Source: Acanthaster planci
Lineage: Eukaryota > Echinodermata > Asteroidea > Valvatida > Acanthasteridae
Direction: 5' to 3'
Length of the DNA: 63,626 nucleotides
NCBI RefSeq assembly: GCF_001949145.1
Contig: NW_019091384.1
Span: 2,131,198 to 2,194,823, forward strand
Part shown: positions 1 through 12,000 of the stretch, piece after piece
How the letters are laid out: each line of letters starts with the position of its first letter
Numbering within the stretch: position 1 is the first letter of the stretch
Made by a program: the position numbers and the translations under genes
The notes under the pieces: model-generated
What the model was told of the DNA's origin: nothing
Database searches by the model: none
Seen by the model: the letters and a program-made list of their open reading frames with translations, nothing else

Positions 1-2370
1 CACCACATAGCGCATAGCGTTGGGTTTGAAATGAACCGTGCCATGCACTTATATGTCACACAGTTTGTTGCCATGGATCGACCAATCAGAATTGAGAATT
101 CAAGTTTGCTTGAAGATAAGTACAGGGATGTCGTGTGCAGGGTTGCAGTTTAGATGAAGTTATAACTCTACTGTTCCACTGGTCTCTCCAAACAAGGTAA
201 ACCATAACTGATCAATGCAAACCACTTCTCTCCACCTGACAGGTGCAGAAATTACTGAACCAGTACTAAATGTGGCCACTGCTCAGACAAAAATATAAGC
301 TTTTCAAATGCACATGTATGTGCATGTGTGCCGTCAAACTAGAAGAAAATTTTGCAATCGACAGAGCAGGAACGCTCACCGAAGTACTAATTTCAAACCG
401 GACAACTTCTTTTCAAGCACGGTTTTCACAAAAAGAGGATTTATCCAGGTGTTGTATAAAAAAGGCTTCACTTTCCAGCGGCGATAAGAATAATTTCATC
501 CTGTGGCAGATTCAATGTTCCACTCCTTGAGAGGAAGCCCTGTGGAAGGCCGACTCTGTCACCGAATGAAATAATTCCCACCAGCACCGCTGGACTTGTA
601 CTCATATTAGCATTCAATATTTGTATAACATTGGCAAGGCATTTGCATGTGGTCAGAATATATTTCTTTGCACAAATTACGTAGCATACAGATTTGTTAC
701 ACATATTTTACCCTTTGCTCTGTGAGTTACAGTTTCCTATGCCGAGGCCTGAGATGCGAGCAAACGAAGCAACCATTCCAAACTTAGTGAAAGATCATGG
801 TTAACCACTTGGACCAAGAATGAGTGCGTGTCAAACGTACACGTAGTGTACGCAAAGAGGGCTTGTGGAAGGAGAAAGGACCGCAACACTGTGGATTAAC
901 CCCTGCCCTCCAGGGTGTCTTGGTCAGGACCCCTACCAGATGCATCCTTTTGCAACATTTGTCAACGTGGCATACCCCGCCCACTGCAACAAGATCTAAT
1001 AGATCGACTTTCCTCCCCCCCCCTGGCCCCAAAAGCCAGGGAATGCCCGCATGTACTGTATGTCCGCTTACATGTATGTGGCAGCCAGCCATTAGTGGCA
1101 CTCTGCATTGGCACTCGCCCATCTGACTGCATGTGATTGCCCAGTGAAACAAAGTCGACCGGGCTTTTTTGACAGTCGAAACTTGCTGGATCTGGTAAGG
1201 TTAGAGTTCGTGGTCCTGACCCTACAACTTTCAAGGTATTCTTGGCTGGTACCCTCCAACTGCACAGCACAGTGAACCGATGACACATTCTTGCCAGAAG
1301 CACCTACACGTACCCTCCTCAATCCTAAAAATTCCTCCAGTATCTGGCAGTGGATTTTCACAGATCTGGGGCGGTTAACAGGATCAGCCCCACCCAGGGC
1401 AGTTCTTCTCCAACTGCCCTGAGAGCAAAAAAATTCAAAGCAGCTAGAATCATAACCCTGGCACAACATTGGACAAAATGCAACCATGCAAAGCTGGATT
1501 TCACGGCATGAAAAGCACTGTGTTGAAAAGGCACCAGTCTTGACACTGTGCAGTTAGAGTCATCACTGGTGCAGAGTGACTGCTACATGCTAAATCCAAC
1601 TGTGTACAACTTTAGACCACTGCTATGTTGTGTCGCATCTGATAGGGTCGGGGTTGAACACAAACATGAATTATGTGGTCTAAAGGTAATTGAAAACATA
1701 ATCGGCAGCCAAAAGTGACGTGTTTCATATTTGGCAATTTTCATCTACTAAGTCACGAACCCCCCAATGATCCAAGTACCCATTTTCTCCTCAACTCGGC
1801 TTTGAATTTTCATAACTCCTGATAAAAAAGTACAAAGTAAAAATAACAAAAAAATCCAAATTTCAGTCAAGCAAAGTTAAAGTGGCCAACCACTGTACAT
1901 ATGTACATAAAACATTCACAGACAATGCTTTCTAACATCGTAGTGCAACATTTTTCTCACGGCGACATGTACAGTGTACAACAGTTAACATCTCGGCTAT
2001 TAACCCTAACACTCCTCAGTCCTCCAACAGGTGAAGGATTGAGGAGTGTTAGGGTTTAGAGACATGATGGAATAATGCATACCCTCTCTGTTTACCATTT
2101 ATGTGATGGATAAAGACATTTAACTGAAAAAGAAAGACAGCATTTTGTGCACAAATATCTGAGCACTTTGGAACCCACTGGAATGGACAAAGTATTCGCA
2201 TCGTGTACCAACATCACATCTGAGAAACTTCGCCTTGCATTGCTTGTTTTGTACAAGTCACTCCGACTCAGAGTCTGGTGCCAATGACATAATGTTATAA
2301 ATCCATAGATAATACACTGCAGTTTCCAGGGTGCCTGACCAAGATGGCCACATGGTAAGGTCTAACGTAC
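1..2370. other. Non-coding flank, including probable 3' UTR of the PAFAH1B gene
   Basis: No open frame here resembles a known protein or carries a convincing splice pattern; the overlapping 60-130 codon frames around 784-1546 on both strands look like chance. The right end should hold the 3' UTR of the minus-strand gene that stops at 2371. I did not find a clear AATAAA on the minus strand. The one structured element is the hairpin at 2002-2056. Confidence 0.5.
2002..2056. repeat. Perfect 17-bp inverted repeat (hairpin)
   Basis: The left arm AACCCTAACACTCCTCA (2002-2018) is the exact reverse complement of 2040-2056. A 21-nt loop lies between, and pairing extends inward imperfectly. It lies 0.3 kb beyond the PAFAH1B stop codon, so it may fold in that transcript. 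It could also be a fold-back remnant. Confidence 0.7.
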
Positions 2371-5300
2371 CTACTTCCCTTGCAGCAATTCGTCTAACCT
2401 CTCCTTGAGAGGCTCACATATTTTCCGATAGCCCTTGTCGGTCAAGTGTAGATAGTCGTACATGTCGCTGTGACATATCGTGCCGTCTTCGATCACAAAG
2501 TCGCCATTGGCGTCAAAATACTCAGCTTTGGGGAACTTTGGAGGTTGCTCGCCGAGTAGTCGTGCTAGGGAGTTGTTGATGGATTTGATTTTGTCGCGTA
2601 GCTTGTTTGGGTACTGGCCCCGGGGTGGAATAGCCTGCAAAGGAGACATACAAAGGGGTAGAGAAATCATACAAAGTGATACACTGCCTACTTATAAATG
2701 ACATCACCAGCCAGTCATTTCAAAAGTCCATCGCACGTTGTCTACATGTAGTCTTGATTCAAGCCACAACTTTCTTGAACTTTTATTGGTCAGGGCCACA
2801 ATCTCCTCTAAACCAGAGACAAACACAAATCAAAAACTGAACTTGAATATGTACAAAGTTTTGTTCTTTGCTGCTTCCATGAAACACAAACCCTGACTGC
2901 ATCTAAAGCTACCAAACACTACCACTAGTGTTGCTTTGAGTTGAAGTAACCCACCAACGGCAAAGAGGAGACAGGTTGGTGGGAATCATTTCATCTAGAA
3001 GCCCGGCGCATACACAAAGACTACACCTTCCACCAGAAACTGGTCGCAAGTGGTCAGAGCCGTTTACACCAAGCACGCATCAACATGCATGTCCATGCTG
3101 CGAGATCCCACCAGATGTGTACAAAGCTTGAAATGTGACTCAGTTTACAGAAGAGAGTGACCACAGTCGTACATAATGTACGGCATCCGGAGTACTTCAG
3201 TGGTTTGGGGAAGCAGCAAGATGTTCTGACCACTTGTACTTACCATGACAATTAGCTGAGCGGCTGGGATCTTGGTAGTGATGTACTTGATGATTGCTTC
3301 AATACCTTCGAATGTCTCATCTGCAGTATGGCCATGGTTGTTGGTACCCACTTGTAAAACGATCACCTGTTGATGGCAGAGGAAAAAACCATAGTCTAGC
3401 CTGGACGATCCACACACAAGACTAGGAGAATGAAAGTGTAATGGAGTATTTTTTGAACTAGTATGTTTCAAACACTAGTGGCGGAAGTCAGGGAGGGGGG
3501 GCGGGTGGCCAGTGGCCCCCCTCCCTCACTTTGTTGACCGGGGAGGGGCCTGGGTCCTTCTTGTTGCAGGTCCTATAATGGGGTGGGGCTTGATGGATCT
3601 GCCTATTACTGGCTGATGCCTGATGGTCTAATGACTGCCCCCCCCCCACACTTTGAAGATCGTTCCGCTGTGAGTCATGTCAGTGGTTTCAAACCAGATA
3701 GGGGTCTGGGATGATTTAAAAGAAAAGAGGTCAACTAAAAAAAATAAAATGGATAGAGGTGGCAAAAAAATTGTTTTAACATGGCTTTGCACAAATGATT
3801 TCTTTTAAAGATGTAGATACTTAACCATACTACATGTATATTTTTGAGCTTACATTTTTTTTTAAATTTTGCAAACTGTGTAAATTCTCTGTGTTTTAAT
3901 CCTGCAAAATAAATAAATGAAATGAAATAACCAGCATGTTTCAACCTGCAAAGTGTCCCTCAAATGGGCTCTGCATGAATACTGTGGACATAGCTGGAAA
4001 GTACATGTCCACATATGCCTATGGATGCTACTATCTAGAACCAACAATTGTTTACCATGGATGGACGCTCATCTACAAAGTTACATAATAACATTGTACT
4101 TGTATCTCATAAAAACTGATTCATACGCGGCCTTGTCACTGTGTAGCAACAAGTACAGAACATCTCTTCTGCGCTTAATGGCAACGGGCTGATGTGCGGC
4201 CCAAGTCCAGCTGCCACGCTTTGATCGACAAGAGAGCGGAACACACCTTGGGCTCGATGAAGTCAAGCGCTCCATTCTGTAAGCGCCATAGCACATGCTG
4301 CGTCTGGTCTGCACCGATGCCAAAGTTAAGAGAGTGTAGGGGCTCAAAAAGGTCTGTCCATACCTGACAGAAAAAATGCAGTAATGTTCAAATTCTTGGC
4401 AAAACAAGCATCTTGACAAGTGATTTGATTTTGGATGTTCAATTACCAGCACCAAATCAATGATAAAAAACTCTAGAACAAGCCAGAGTTGAAACACCTG
4501 CCACACACGTACACGTACATGTGCCTGCATACTGGATAGATATCAAACTTCTATTTATAAGAAACATTTCAGGGTGTTTGAAATGGAGTTCAGTTGTAGA
4601 TCTATATATATCTTTCCATAGTGTCCAATAGCGTGTCTTGTTTTTGGCAAGCATGCTTGAACAACAAAAGGTGGGGGTGAGTTGTCCGAGTTGGCAAAGC
4701 TGGTCATACAGGTATGTCTACAACGTTCTGTGATGAAGTTAAGTCCCCACAAACTAGTCCAAGAGCACTCCACTGGCACAGTTCTTCAATGATCACCGCT
4801 AGGGGTGGAAGCGGGTGGGGGGGGGAAACACCGGCCCCTCACTTTTTTGACTGAGGTGGCATGGCCCCCACCAGTGCCGATCAATAGACTGGCCTATTGA
4901 TGGTTGACACCTGATGGTCTCACAACTGGCCCCCGAACTTTGAAACTTGTTCCATCACCGGCGCTTGTCACTGACTTGTGACAGGCTCAACTACTTGTAA
5001 AGTGACACATCCATCGGTGGGAATACCAAATTGGGAAAGTTGGCTCCATCAAAGCCCAGTTGGCAGGTCTTTTCTAAATTGGCAAACTGGCAGAGCAACG
5101 TTGGCACCACAACGATTAGAGCACGACTCGACATGGTCTGGTAGATCATTTTTACCTGAAACTGTGCCATGAGTTGGATCAAGGAGTCCCCTACAAACAG
5201 GATTTCCGGCTCCTTTTCCTTGGCATCAGCGACGTAGCGCTCATGCTGTTATGAAGATATGAGACAAAGGTGAGACAACTTGTAAAAAAACATACACAGA

Positions 5301-7130
5301 CAAGGCTCAAGCATGGTTCTGTCAGCAGACGGAAAATACCTACACTGTTCATTCATGCACAGCTTTCCAAGCAGTTTTCCAACTCAAGCTTTCTTCGCAA
5401 GTCTGAAAGCAATGTGAAAATCCATCTTTCTATGCAGCTGCGTGAATATTATGCAGTTAAACAGTACAGTACATGTACATGTAAAATACTGCGTGATCTA
5501 CCGGCAACAATAACTTGTTATTTGCACAGTTATTGATTTTTGAGTTACATACATCAGTGCTGTACACTGTAGTGAGTCCTGCACTCCGTGTCTGAACTTT
5601 ACCAGTTTAAGTCTGAGTCCAAGTCTAAAACATGCGAGTCAGGAAATCCAAATCTGAATCCCAGTCCCCCAATAACCAATGATGTTCTAAATGCGTTCAA
5701 AAACAGGCACAAATAATGCATTGACAATTGTTATCCACTGGGTACATTGAACAAGTACAAATAAGAAAGAGGATGGTCCCATTACTGATATATGATCAGT
5801 CTTGAGTATTACGATATTTGGATGGCCTGGTGCGTCACAAATCTTGCACAATCTGACCAATCACAAGGCTTCCTCTAGCAGCAGGCAACAGATTGTATGG
5901 TAGACCCACAAACAGGGCCCGACGTATATCCCTCTGTCATATACTGGGCCCTGTCCCGATTCATAAGATTTCTTTCGCAAAATTTTATACGGGATATCCG
6001 GGGCATAACTAAACATCCGCTTGATTTTTATGAGAGTATTGCACTGGTATGTTCACTACTTACGGGGTAAACTTTCGACTAGGTTGCTAATTGTAGAAAA
6101 CTATCCTTTTTCTTGTTTGGTAGAAAAATGTTGCCTATTTCTGCCGTTTTCCCACTCCAGACGAATTTTGGCCCAATTTGTACATTACACAAACTCCTTT
6201 GTATGGTTAAATAATGGTAGCCTGCACGAGCACCTGTCTAGTTTGCACCCAGACTTCAGCTCTTACAAATTTTGTTCAGATCTGCTGGAGTACCTGTTGA
6301 TCTAAGTTGTTGTAGAAAATTACGGCTGTTTTGTGTCACAGCTCCGTGTAATGAACAATGCCCTTGGCTGGTTCCCTGTCCAGTCACACACCGCTTGCGG
6401 CAAATCATTAGAGTGCAGCAGTGACGGGTTGGATTTTACAGCAATGGACAGAAAGCTAGACTGTGTTGAAGTTTATAAAATCTCCTAATTTAATCACACG
6501 GTTTTTTGGGGAGGGTGAGGAGATGCTCTCTTAAAACCCTCAGCCTCAAGTAGGCCTACATCAAGCAGCTGGAAACTCAAATTCATGTGTACTACGTAGT
6601 TGTGTGGAGTCCTCTGTAATCATAAGTGCCTCCCAATATTCCTGTCAATATTTTTTACCAGTGAAGAAATCATATTGCTGAACAGTTTTATCAGTGGGCT
6701 TCATTGGCTTGGGAGGTTGACATTTATGGTCATGCTGGGTTTCTGTCTGGTTATCGGGCGAATTCGTGATGGATCCCCAACAATGTGCAATTTTCAAAAT
6801 ACTCAATAATCTCAAAATAGGTCATTGTTCATTTTTAAATCCACATTTTTGATGAATTGTGTCAAGTATGAGACACATTGACTTGGATAATGTTGAGACA
6901 TTTCCCACAGACATTGGTCAACAATAGTTGGGCCAGTCCAACTGCAGCACTACAGTTGGGACTTTTGCTATAGTTGGGGCGTAACATGTATGTACATTAC
7001 ATACCGCTACTGGTAAAGGTAAAAATAAAGAAATAAACGACCCAATTCTTACCATATTTATCCATCGTTTATCACCTTGCACATCTTCACACGCCGTGGG
7101 CACGGCTGCTGTGTTTGTCTCAGAACTCAT
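2371..7130 (-). CDS. PAFAH1B2: Platelet-activating factor acetylhydrolase IB catalytic (alpha) subunit, PAFAH1B2/PAFAH1B3-like
   Basis: Five coding exons on the minus strand: 7130-7053, 5245-5156, 4363-4247, 3366-3244 and 2634-2371, all joined in phase 0 at GT-AG borders. They give 223 aa, against 229 in human PAFAH1B2. The enzyme is a cytosolic SGNH-type esterase that removes the sn-2 acetyl group of platelet-activating factor. In the family it dimerises and binds LIS1 (PAFAH1B1), linking it to dynein regulation. Visible signatures are DVQGDKRW near the N-terminus; the nucleophile motif FVGDSLIQL with Ser47; LNFGIGADQTQHVLWRLQNG; VGTNNH; and the C-terminal DMYDYLHLT block with the catalytic Asp/His pair (about D196 and H199). 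The start at 7130 is the first ATG before the conserved exon 1. Family assignment is firm; alpha1 versus alpha2 cannot be settled and an invertebrate probably has one co-orthologue. Confidence 0.95.
3474..3672. repeat. Dispersed repeat, copy 1 (GTGGCGGAAGTCAGGG type)
   Basis: This intronic stretch is G-rich then C-rich. It shares word order with 4796-4950: a G-tract, 'ggcccc', 'cactttgttgac', 'ggcctattga', 'acctgatggtct' and 'actttgaa' follow in the same sequence. A third fragment with 'gcccctctccc' and 'ttataatggggc' lies near 9355-9470. It looks like an old, diverged transposon family inserted in PAFAH1B introns. Confidence 0.5.
4796..4950. repeat. Dispersed repeat, copy 2
   Basis: Diverged direct copy of 3474-3672 in the next intron of the same gene, with the same ordered words including 'cctgatggtct' and 'actttgaa'. 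No ends or target duplications can be defined by eye. Confidence 0.5.
6853..6985. repeat. Dispersed repeat, first copy (paired with 9609-9772)
   Basis: The words 'gatgaattgtgtcaagt', 'attggtcaaca', 'agttgggcc', 'caactgcagca' and 'ctatagttgggg' occur in the same order here and at 9609-9772. The copies are in direct orientation 2.75 kb apart on either side of the divergent promoter region. This copy lies in PAFAH1B intron 1 and the other in intron 1 of the trefoil-type gene. Confidence 0.6.
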
Positions 7131-7264
7131 GACTGTTTCTCCTTAATTAAAATACTTCGACAAAGTGCCAAAATACCAAATAATCTGGACAAACCAAGCG
7201 CGGACGCGTGCACTTTTCCACGTATTTCCCGCAACCTGTAAATTGGCCGACCCGGTACGACCCA

Positions 7265-7290
7265 ACCGGAAGCACTCCTAGATGACGTCA
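7265..7290. promoter_or_regulatory. Probable promoter sites of PAFAH1B: ETS-like and CRE motifs
   Basis: ACCGGAAGC (7265-7273) fits the ETS-factor core and TGACGTCA (7283-7290) is a perfect palindromic CRE. Both lie 135-160 bp upstream of the PAFAH1B start codon, in a locally CpG-richer stretch (7195-7330). The same region probably serves the plus-strand gene as a bidirectional promoter. Motif identity is seen; use is inferred. Confidence 0.5.
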
Positions 7291-7329
7291 CGAACTCAGC
7301 AAAGCCATGCATAAATATCAAAACGCGAA

Positions 7330-7413
7330 CTACTGATAAATTTCGCTGCTCGGGCTGTCGGTGCTTCATATCAAGCTTAAAGTTAGTTGATTACAGTCGG
7401 CAGACATTGGCAG
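7330..7413 (+). other. Candidate non-coding first exon of the trefoil-type gene
   Basis: The sequence ends at a consensus donor, GCAG|GTACGT at 7413/7414, just downstream of the shared promoter region. The coding exon at 9015 begins only 14 nt after an acceptor (CATCAG ending at 9000), so a 5' UTR exon must exist upstream. This is the best-placed donor, but another candidate mini-exon lies at 8231-8266. The start coordinate is arbitrary. Confidence 0.3.
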
Positions 7414-9000
7414 GTACGTCTAGGTCGACTCAAATCATTAGGTTTGTTGGTTTGATCATGGAAGGCCTACGCCTTAAATGACATAAACAAAGTGTACAGT
7501 GATCAGGCTGATTTTTGAAACGGAACTTCTCACTGCATGTTCCGCACTTGCACAACTGGCACATGTGCCATGTGGGTGTACATGTACAGACTGAGTGAAA
7601 CCTCGTCTGTGCGGACAAGCATGGTGAGAAGCGATGGTGATAACCATGGAGAATGAGGAAGGAAGTTGGGAAAGTCATGAGAAAAATTAAAAAGAACATT
7701 GGCAGGCAAACAACAGGGGCCATGTAATTATGAAACACTGGCCTACTGAACATGAAAAAAGGGACCGCAGTCATGACTAATGACAGTTTCGAGTTAGGCG
7801 CTAGGCCTAGGGTAGTTTTTTGTGTACTACTGGCAGACTGGGAATATCAGACATGTCAGATGAATTGAGGGCTGCATGGCTGGGGTTGAAGAAGAATGAT
7901 GGCAGGCCTTGGCATGGTCATGGTAGGGGACAGGGAAGGGTGAATGCAGGGAGACCAGTACTAGGGACATGGCTCCCTCCAAATCCCTCTGTGTTTTTTC
8001 CCATTTTCTAGCCAATGAGGGAAAGGCAAATCAAGGGACACATTCTTTTCTGTTCCTTCCAAATACAATTAAAAGCTCTGAATTGTTTATCTCTACAGCC
8101 TTCAAAAGTGCACCTTATATTGTATGTAGGCCTAGTCTAAGTTACATGTCTCGTTAACCCCATTTTCAATTTCACTATTTTAAAGTGTTTATACTGATTT
8201 TCTCTTCTTTTGTGTTTTTGTTGTGTACAGGAGCAAGCAACCATCCTTTTCACAGAAATAATTTCAGTAAGTAAATATTCTTGGTTTACAGTTGGAGCAG
8301 AAAAGCCGATACATACACTGAACAATATGTCCTCCCTGGATGACATCACAGCAGCAGCCCCCTCAGCTTTCAGGAAAGCATGGATGATTTAAATAAAAAG
8401 TGCGCTCTGGATTTGAAATTATTTTATATACTGAAGAAGAGAATAAAGTTGCAGAAAAATTGTGTCTGAACAGACTGTCCATTTTGTGTCCAGGATTTGC
8501 CAGAGACAATACACACTCACTGAAATTACATGTACATGCTGCTACATGTAGATATTCCGTACTATAACTTATGGCTAGCGTGAGTGAAGTTTCCAAGGGT
8601 CTTGATAGTACTGTATGTATGTAATTTACATTCTTACAAGGAGACCTGGAAAGGAGAATGTCTGAAATGTCGTTAGTGAAATCTAATTTTTTTCTAATTT
8701 TTTACTCATCCTTGTCATCGCCAAGTGACTGTCCAACGTTATTACTTGAAGAAAACAAAGATGAAATTCTGACATGAGTGTTTCTCCGGATGGTTTCAGT
8801 TAAAAACCATTTTTCAGAGAACATGAAAGGGCAGCCTGATGTGAGGTCCTCATTGGTAGGCCCTGCGAGGGTTTCAGAAGCTCGCCATGCGACCTTTTCC
8901 TTTCAGGCTTTATTGAAGTCTGTGTATGACATGGCACTTAATGGAATAACTAACAGTGTGTGAAAATGCTCCTGAATACATTTTCTGAACGTTTGCATCA
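7414..9000. other. Intron or intergenic stretch before the trefoil-type gene
   Basis: No coding exon is recognised here. It contains the first copy of the dispersed repeat with a conserved ATG (8278-8396). Confidence 0.4.
8278..8396 (+). repeat. Dispersed repeat with conserved short frame, copy A
   Basis: It contains an ATG followed by MSSLDDITAAAPSAF. The same frame start occurs at 25837-25955 (minus) and, degenerate, at 54688-54800 (plus). All three copies share an upstream block resembling 'ttgaacagaaaaacct' followed by 'cact' just before the ATG. It is a transposon fragment rather than a host exon, because the frame closes after 21 codons here. Confidence 0.55.
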
Positions 9001-9014
9001 GGAACTGCTACATC

Positions 9015-12000
9015 ATGGCACAGCCCCCAGACTACTCCAAGCCCCCGCCCTACAACCCACAGTACCCCCCAGCGCAGGGATATCCACCACAGCAAGGTTA
9101 TCCGCCCCAGCAAGGGTATCAGTCGCAGCCCGGTTACCCAGCACCGCCTCCCCAGGGCCAACTGCAGGCAGGTTACACTCCACAAAAAACAGTGAGTGCC
9201 AAGCAGTTTAAGGCTACGTCAGGACCCTGGAAATACTGGCTGTGGCTGACAGTAATGCATGCATCTGTGTGCAACAGCCTTAGCCGCAAGCCCATGCTGA
9301 TGGTGTTCGTAGGGACGTGTTACTTTCAGCCGTTGCCAAGATTTATGGACTGGTACTGGCAGCAGAATGGGGGGAGGGCAGGGGACCAGAGCCCCTCTCC
9401 CATTCTCAATTGGGAGGGGGGGCGTTACTTCCCCTCTTTTGGCAGGTTTTATAATGGGGCAAGGTGATCTCAAAGACTAGTGATCCTGTTGCGCCCCAAC
9501 CATATCATCAGTCCCAACTAAAGTGTTATATTTGGGCCGTCGCAACTACAGCACAGAGGTCCAGTGTGCATGTGCCCAGCATGTGCCAAAGATGAAGATC
9601 CCTAATTTAGATGAATTGTGTCAAGTGTGAGATGCAAAAACGTGGATAAGGTTGAGAAATTTTCTATAGAAATTGGTCAACAGTAGTTGGGCCAGCCCAA
9701 CTGCAGCATCACAGTTGGGACTTTCCCAACTACACGTGTAGATGGGACAAACGCTATAGTTGGGGTGTAACAATCCTTCTTTATAAGTTAAAAAATACCA
9801 CAACAGTGTCCGTTCAGTGGCCCGTCCCAGGAAAAGCGGTACATTGACGATCCTTAAAAGGGATCACGGTGTTAATAGAGACATAGAGAACATGTGAATG
9901 CGATTACTTCTTCAAATGGCATTCCGTTCTTGCCCCAGTCTCTGTTTGTCAATGTTGAAGGTGTTTATAAATGTACATGTGTACAATAGCCCAGTTGGTG
10001 CTTACATAAATGTATTTAGCATGGTTTTTCACAATTTTGTCTCAATATGACACTTGCGTATGTCTACTTGTATCTGTACTACAAAAGGAATGATTAGTGA
10101 CTCAAGACTTCTCACCTACATGTAGATCCCTCCCCCAAAAAAAGATTATTACCAACAGAGTTTTCTCGTGCAAATTCTACAATCTCCTTACTATCCATGT
10201 ACATGCACCGTACATGGAGAAGAATTTGTCGAAAGGAATCCTGCCAAGAAGAATTTGTCAAGAGATGCTAGTATCTGCCGTGCAGAATGTCGTGAGCATC
10301 CCTTAAAAAAGTAGTGGCCAATTTCATAGAGCTGCTTAAGCACAGAATTTGCTTAAGCATGAAAAAATGATGCTCGACAAATCAGGTTACCAGCCAAAAG
10401 TGTATATTGTTTTGGAATGGTATTCACCTGTCTTTTGGTTAGCCTGACAATTACATAGATTTTGAGCTGGTAACCTTGGTTCTTTAAGCAAGATTTTTTT
10501 GTGCTTTAAGCAGATTTTGTGCTTAAGCAGCTCTATGAAATTGGCCCATCATATTCTCACTGAGAAGACCGGTCCAAGATTCTAGATTATTAAATGCTTA
10601 TAAATTCTGTAAACTCACAATCTACATGCATGTACATGTATATGTACCATCAAATATTTCATTTAAAGGGGAGGGGTGTCATGGAGATGCTTTTGTATTT
10701 GGTGGTTTGTGCTTCACCCAACGTATTTTATATTTTTGTGGAGACTGCAACTGTGCACTGTGGTGTGTTGCTAACGGATTTCACAGTAGCCTCGATACGG
10801 AGGGCGGCATAATCCTGGCTTTGTAGTGCGGGTTGAAGAAAGAAAATCCCCCCATCCTTATGGAGGTACAGCCATGCCATCCATGCTTACTACTTCTGTG
10901 AAATTCATCCATGATTACAACTTTATTTTCTTTCCTTTCACTTTGGACAGACTGTGGTAGTGCAATCCTCGAGTTCAAGCCAGTTTGGAGTGAGTATCCA
11001 AAACGCCCACTTCTTAGTTTTTTCTCCAATTCATCCCACTTGCACATACGACTGACCTCAGTAACTGAACTTGAATCATTCGATGATGGCTCACACTAAA
11101 AGACAGGTTCTTAAATATAAAGAAAAGGTAATGTTCAATGCAGATGAAACAAGAAAATCATTGATGTTTCTGAGAAAGCCCTTGGCATCAGGGCATGATG
11201 CTGAAAAGCAAATCCACATGTAAGCGTGTGTGGGATTCGAACCCAGGCCACAGATTTGAAAGGCAAGGACAGGCTATCCGTGTGCCAGTGCTTGCTTCAA
11301 CCATGATTACACACAATTACACCTTTTGTGTTTCAGTTTCAAACTTCATTTGCAATTTTTGTTTTGTTATTTTAACTTTTTTGGTTTCTGTTCCAATGCC
11401 AATTTTCACATGAGCACAACTGCGATGTCAATGGGTGGCCCATGAGTTTTGCAAAATGGAGGTTGCGATAGGAAATCACCATACAAATACTGTAAAATGA
11501 CTCTCCGAATTAATATGCGTGTTGTTTGAATTCACTGTAAAACTTTGTCTGATAGATCTTTTTTTTTTTGAAACAAAATCACCTTTTCCCAGCGAAATTG
11601 ATCCCAAAGCTACATGCAGGTTGAGTTAGTATTGTGAAGAAATCCTGGCGTACGTGAAGCTGCTAAGTTAAAGTACCGAAGCACCGGTTTAGTTTTGGTA
11701 TGAATTACTTTTTCCATTTTCTTTTGTTTTCATCCTTTGTCGTGATTTCAGAGATCTCTAGGAGGGCTCTTCAAGTCGGCAGAGAAGGCCGTGGGAAGAG
11801 CTGCAAATACTGTACAACACGAAGTGGACCGCTACGCAAACTCTCCAACAATTGTGAGTGAAAGGAACAATTATAGGAGGTTTATTATACGCCTCTTGAT
11901 CATTCTTTATTCTGGTTGGCTGAAACATGGTCACATGGGATTCACTAGCATGAAACTTACATCAGCTGAACTACATGTACATGACCAGTCATGTATGTTA

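Noticed and set aside
784-1546. Several overlapping frames of 60-130 codons on both strands
   Set aside because: No splice logic, no family resemblance and mutual overlap in four frames; chance ORFs.
2002-2056. Telomere-like CCCTAA/TTAGGG sequence as an internal telomeric repeat
   Set aside because: Only one unit per arm is present; it is part of a hairpin, not a telomere array.
11225-11292. Functional tRNA gene
   Set aside because: A- and B-boxes are present, but acceptor stem and anticodon arm do not pair; a SINE head fits better.
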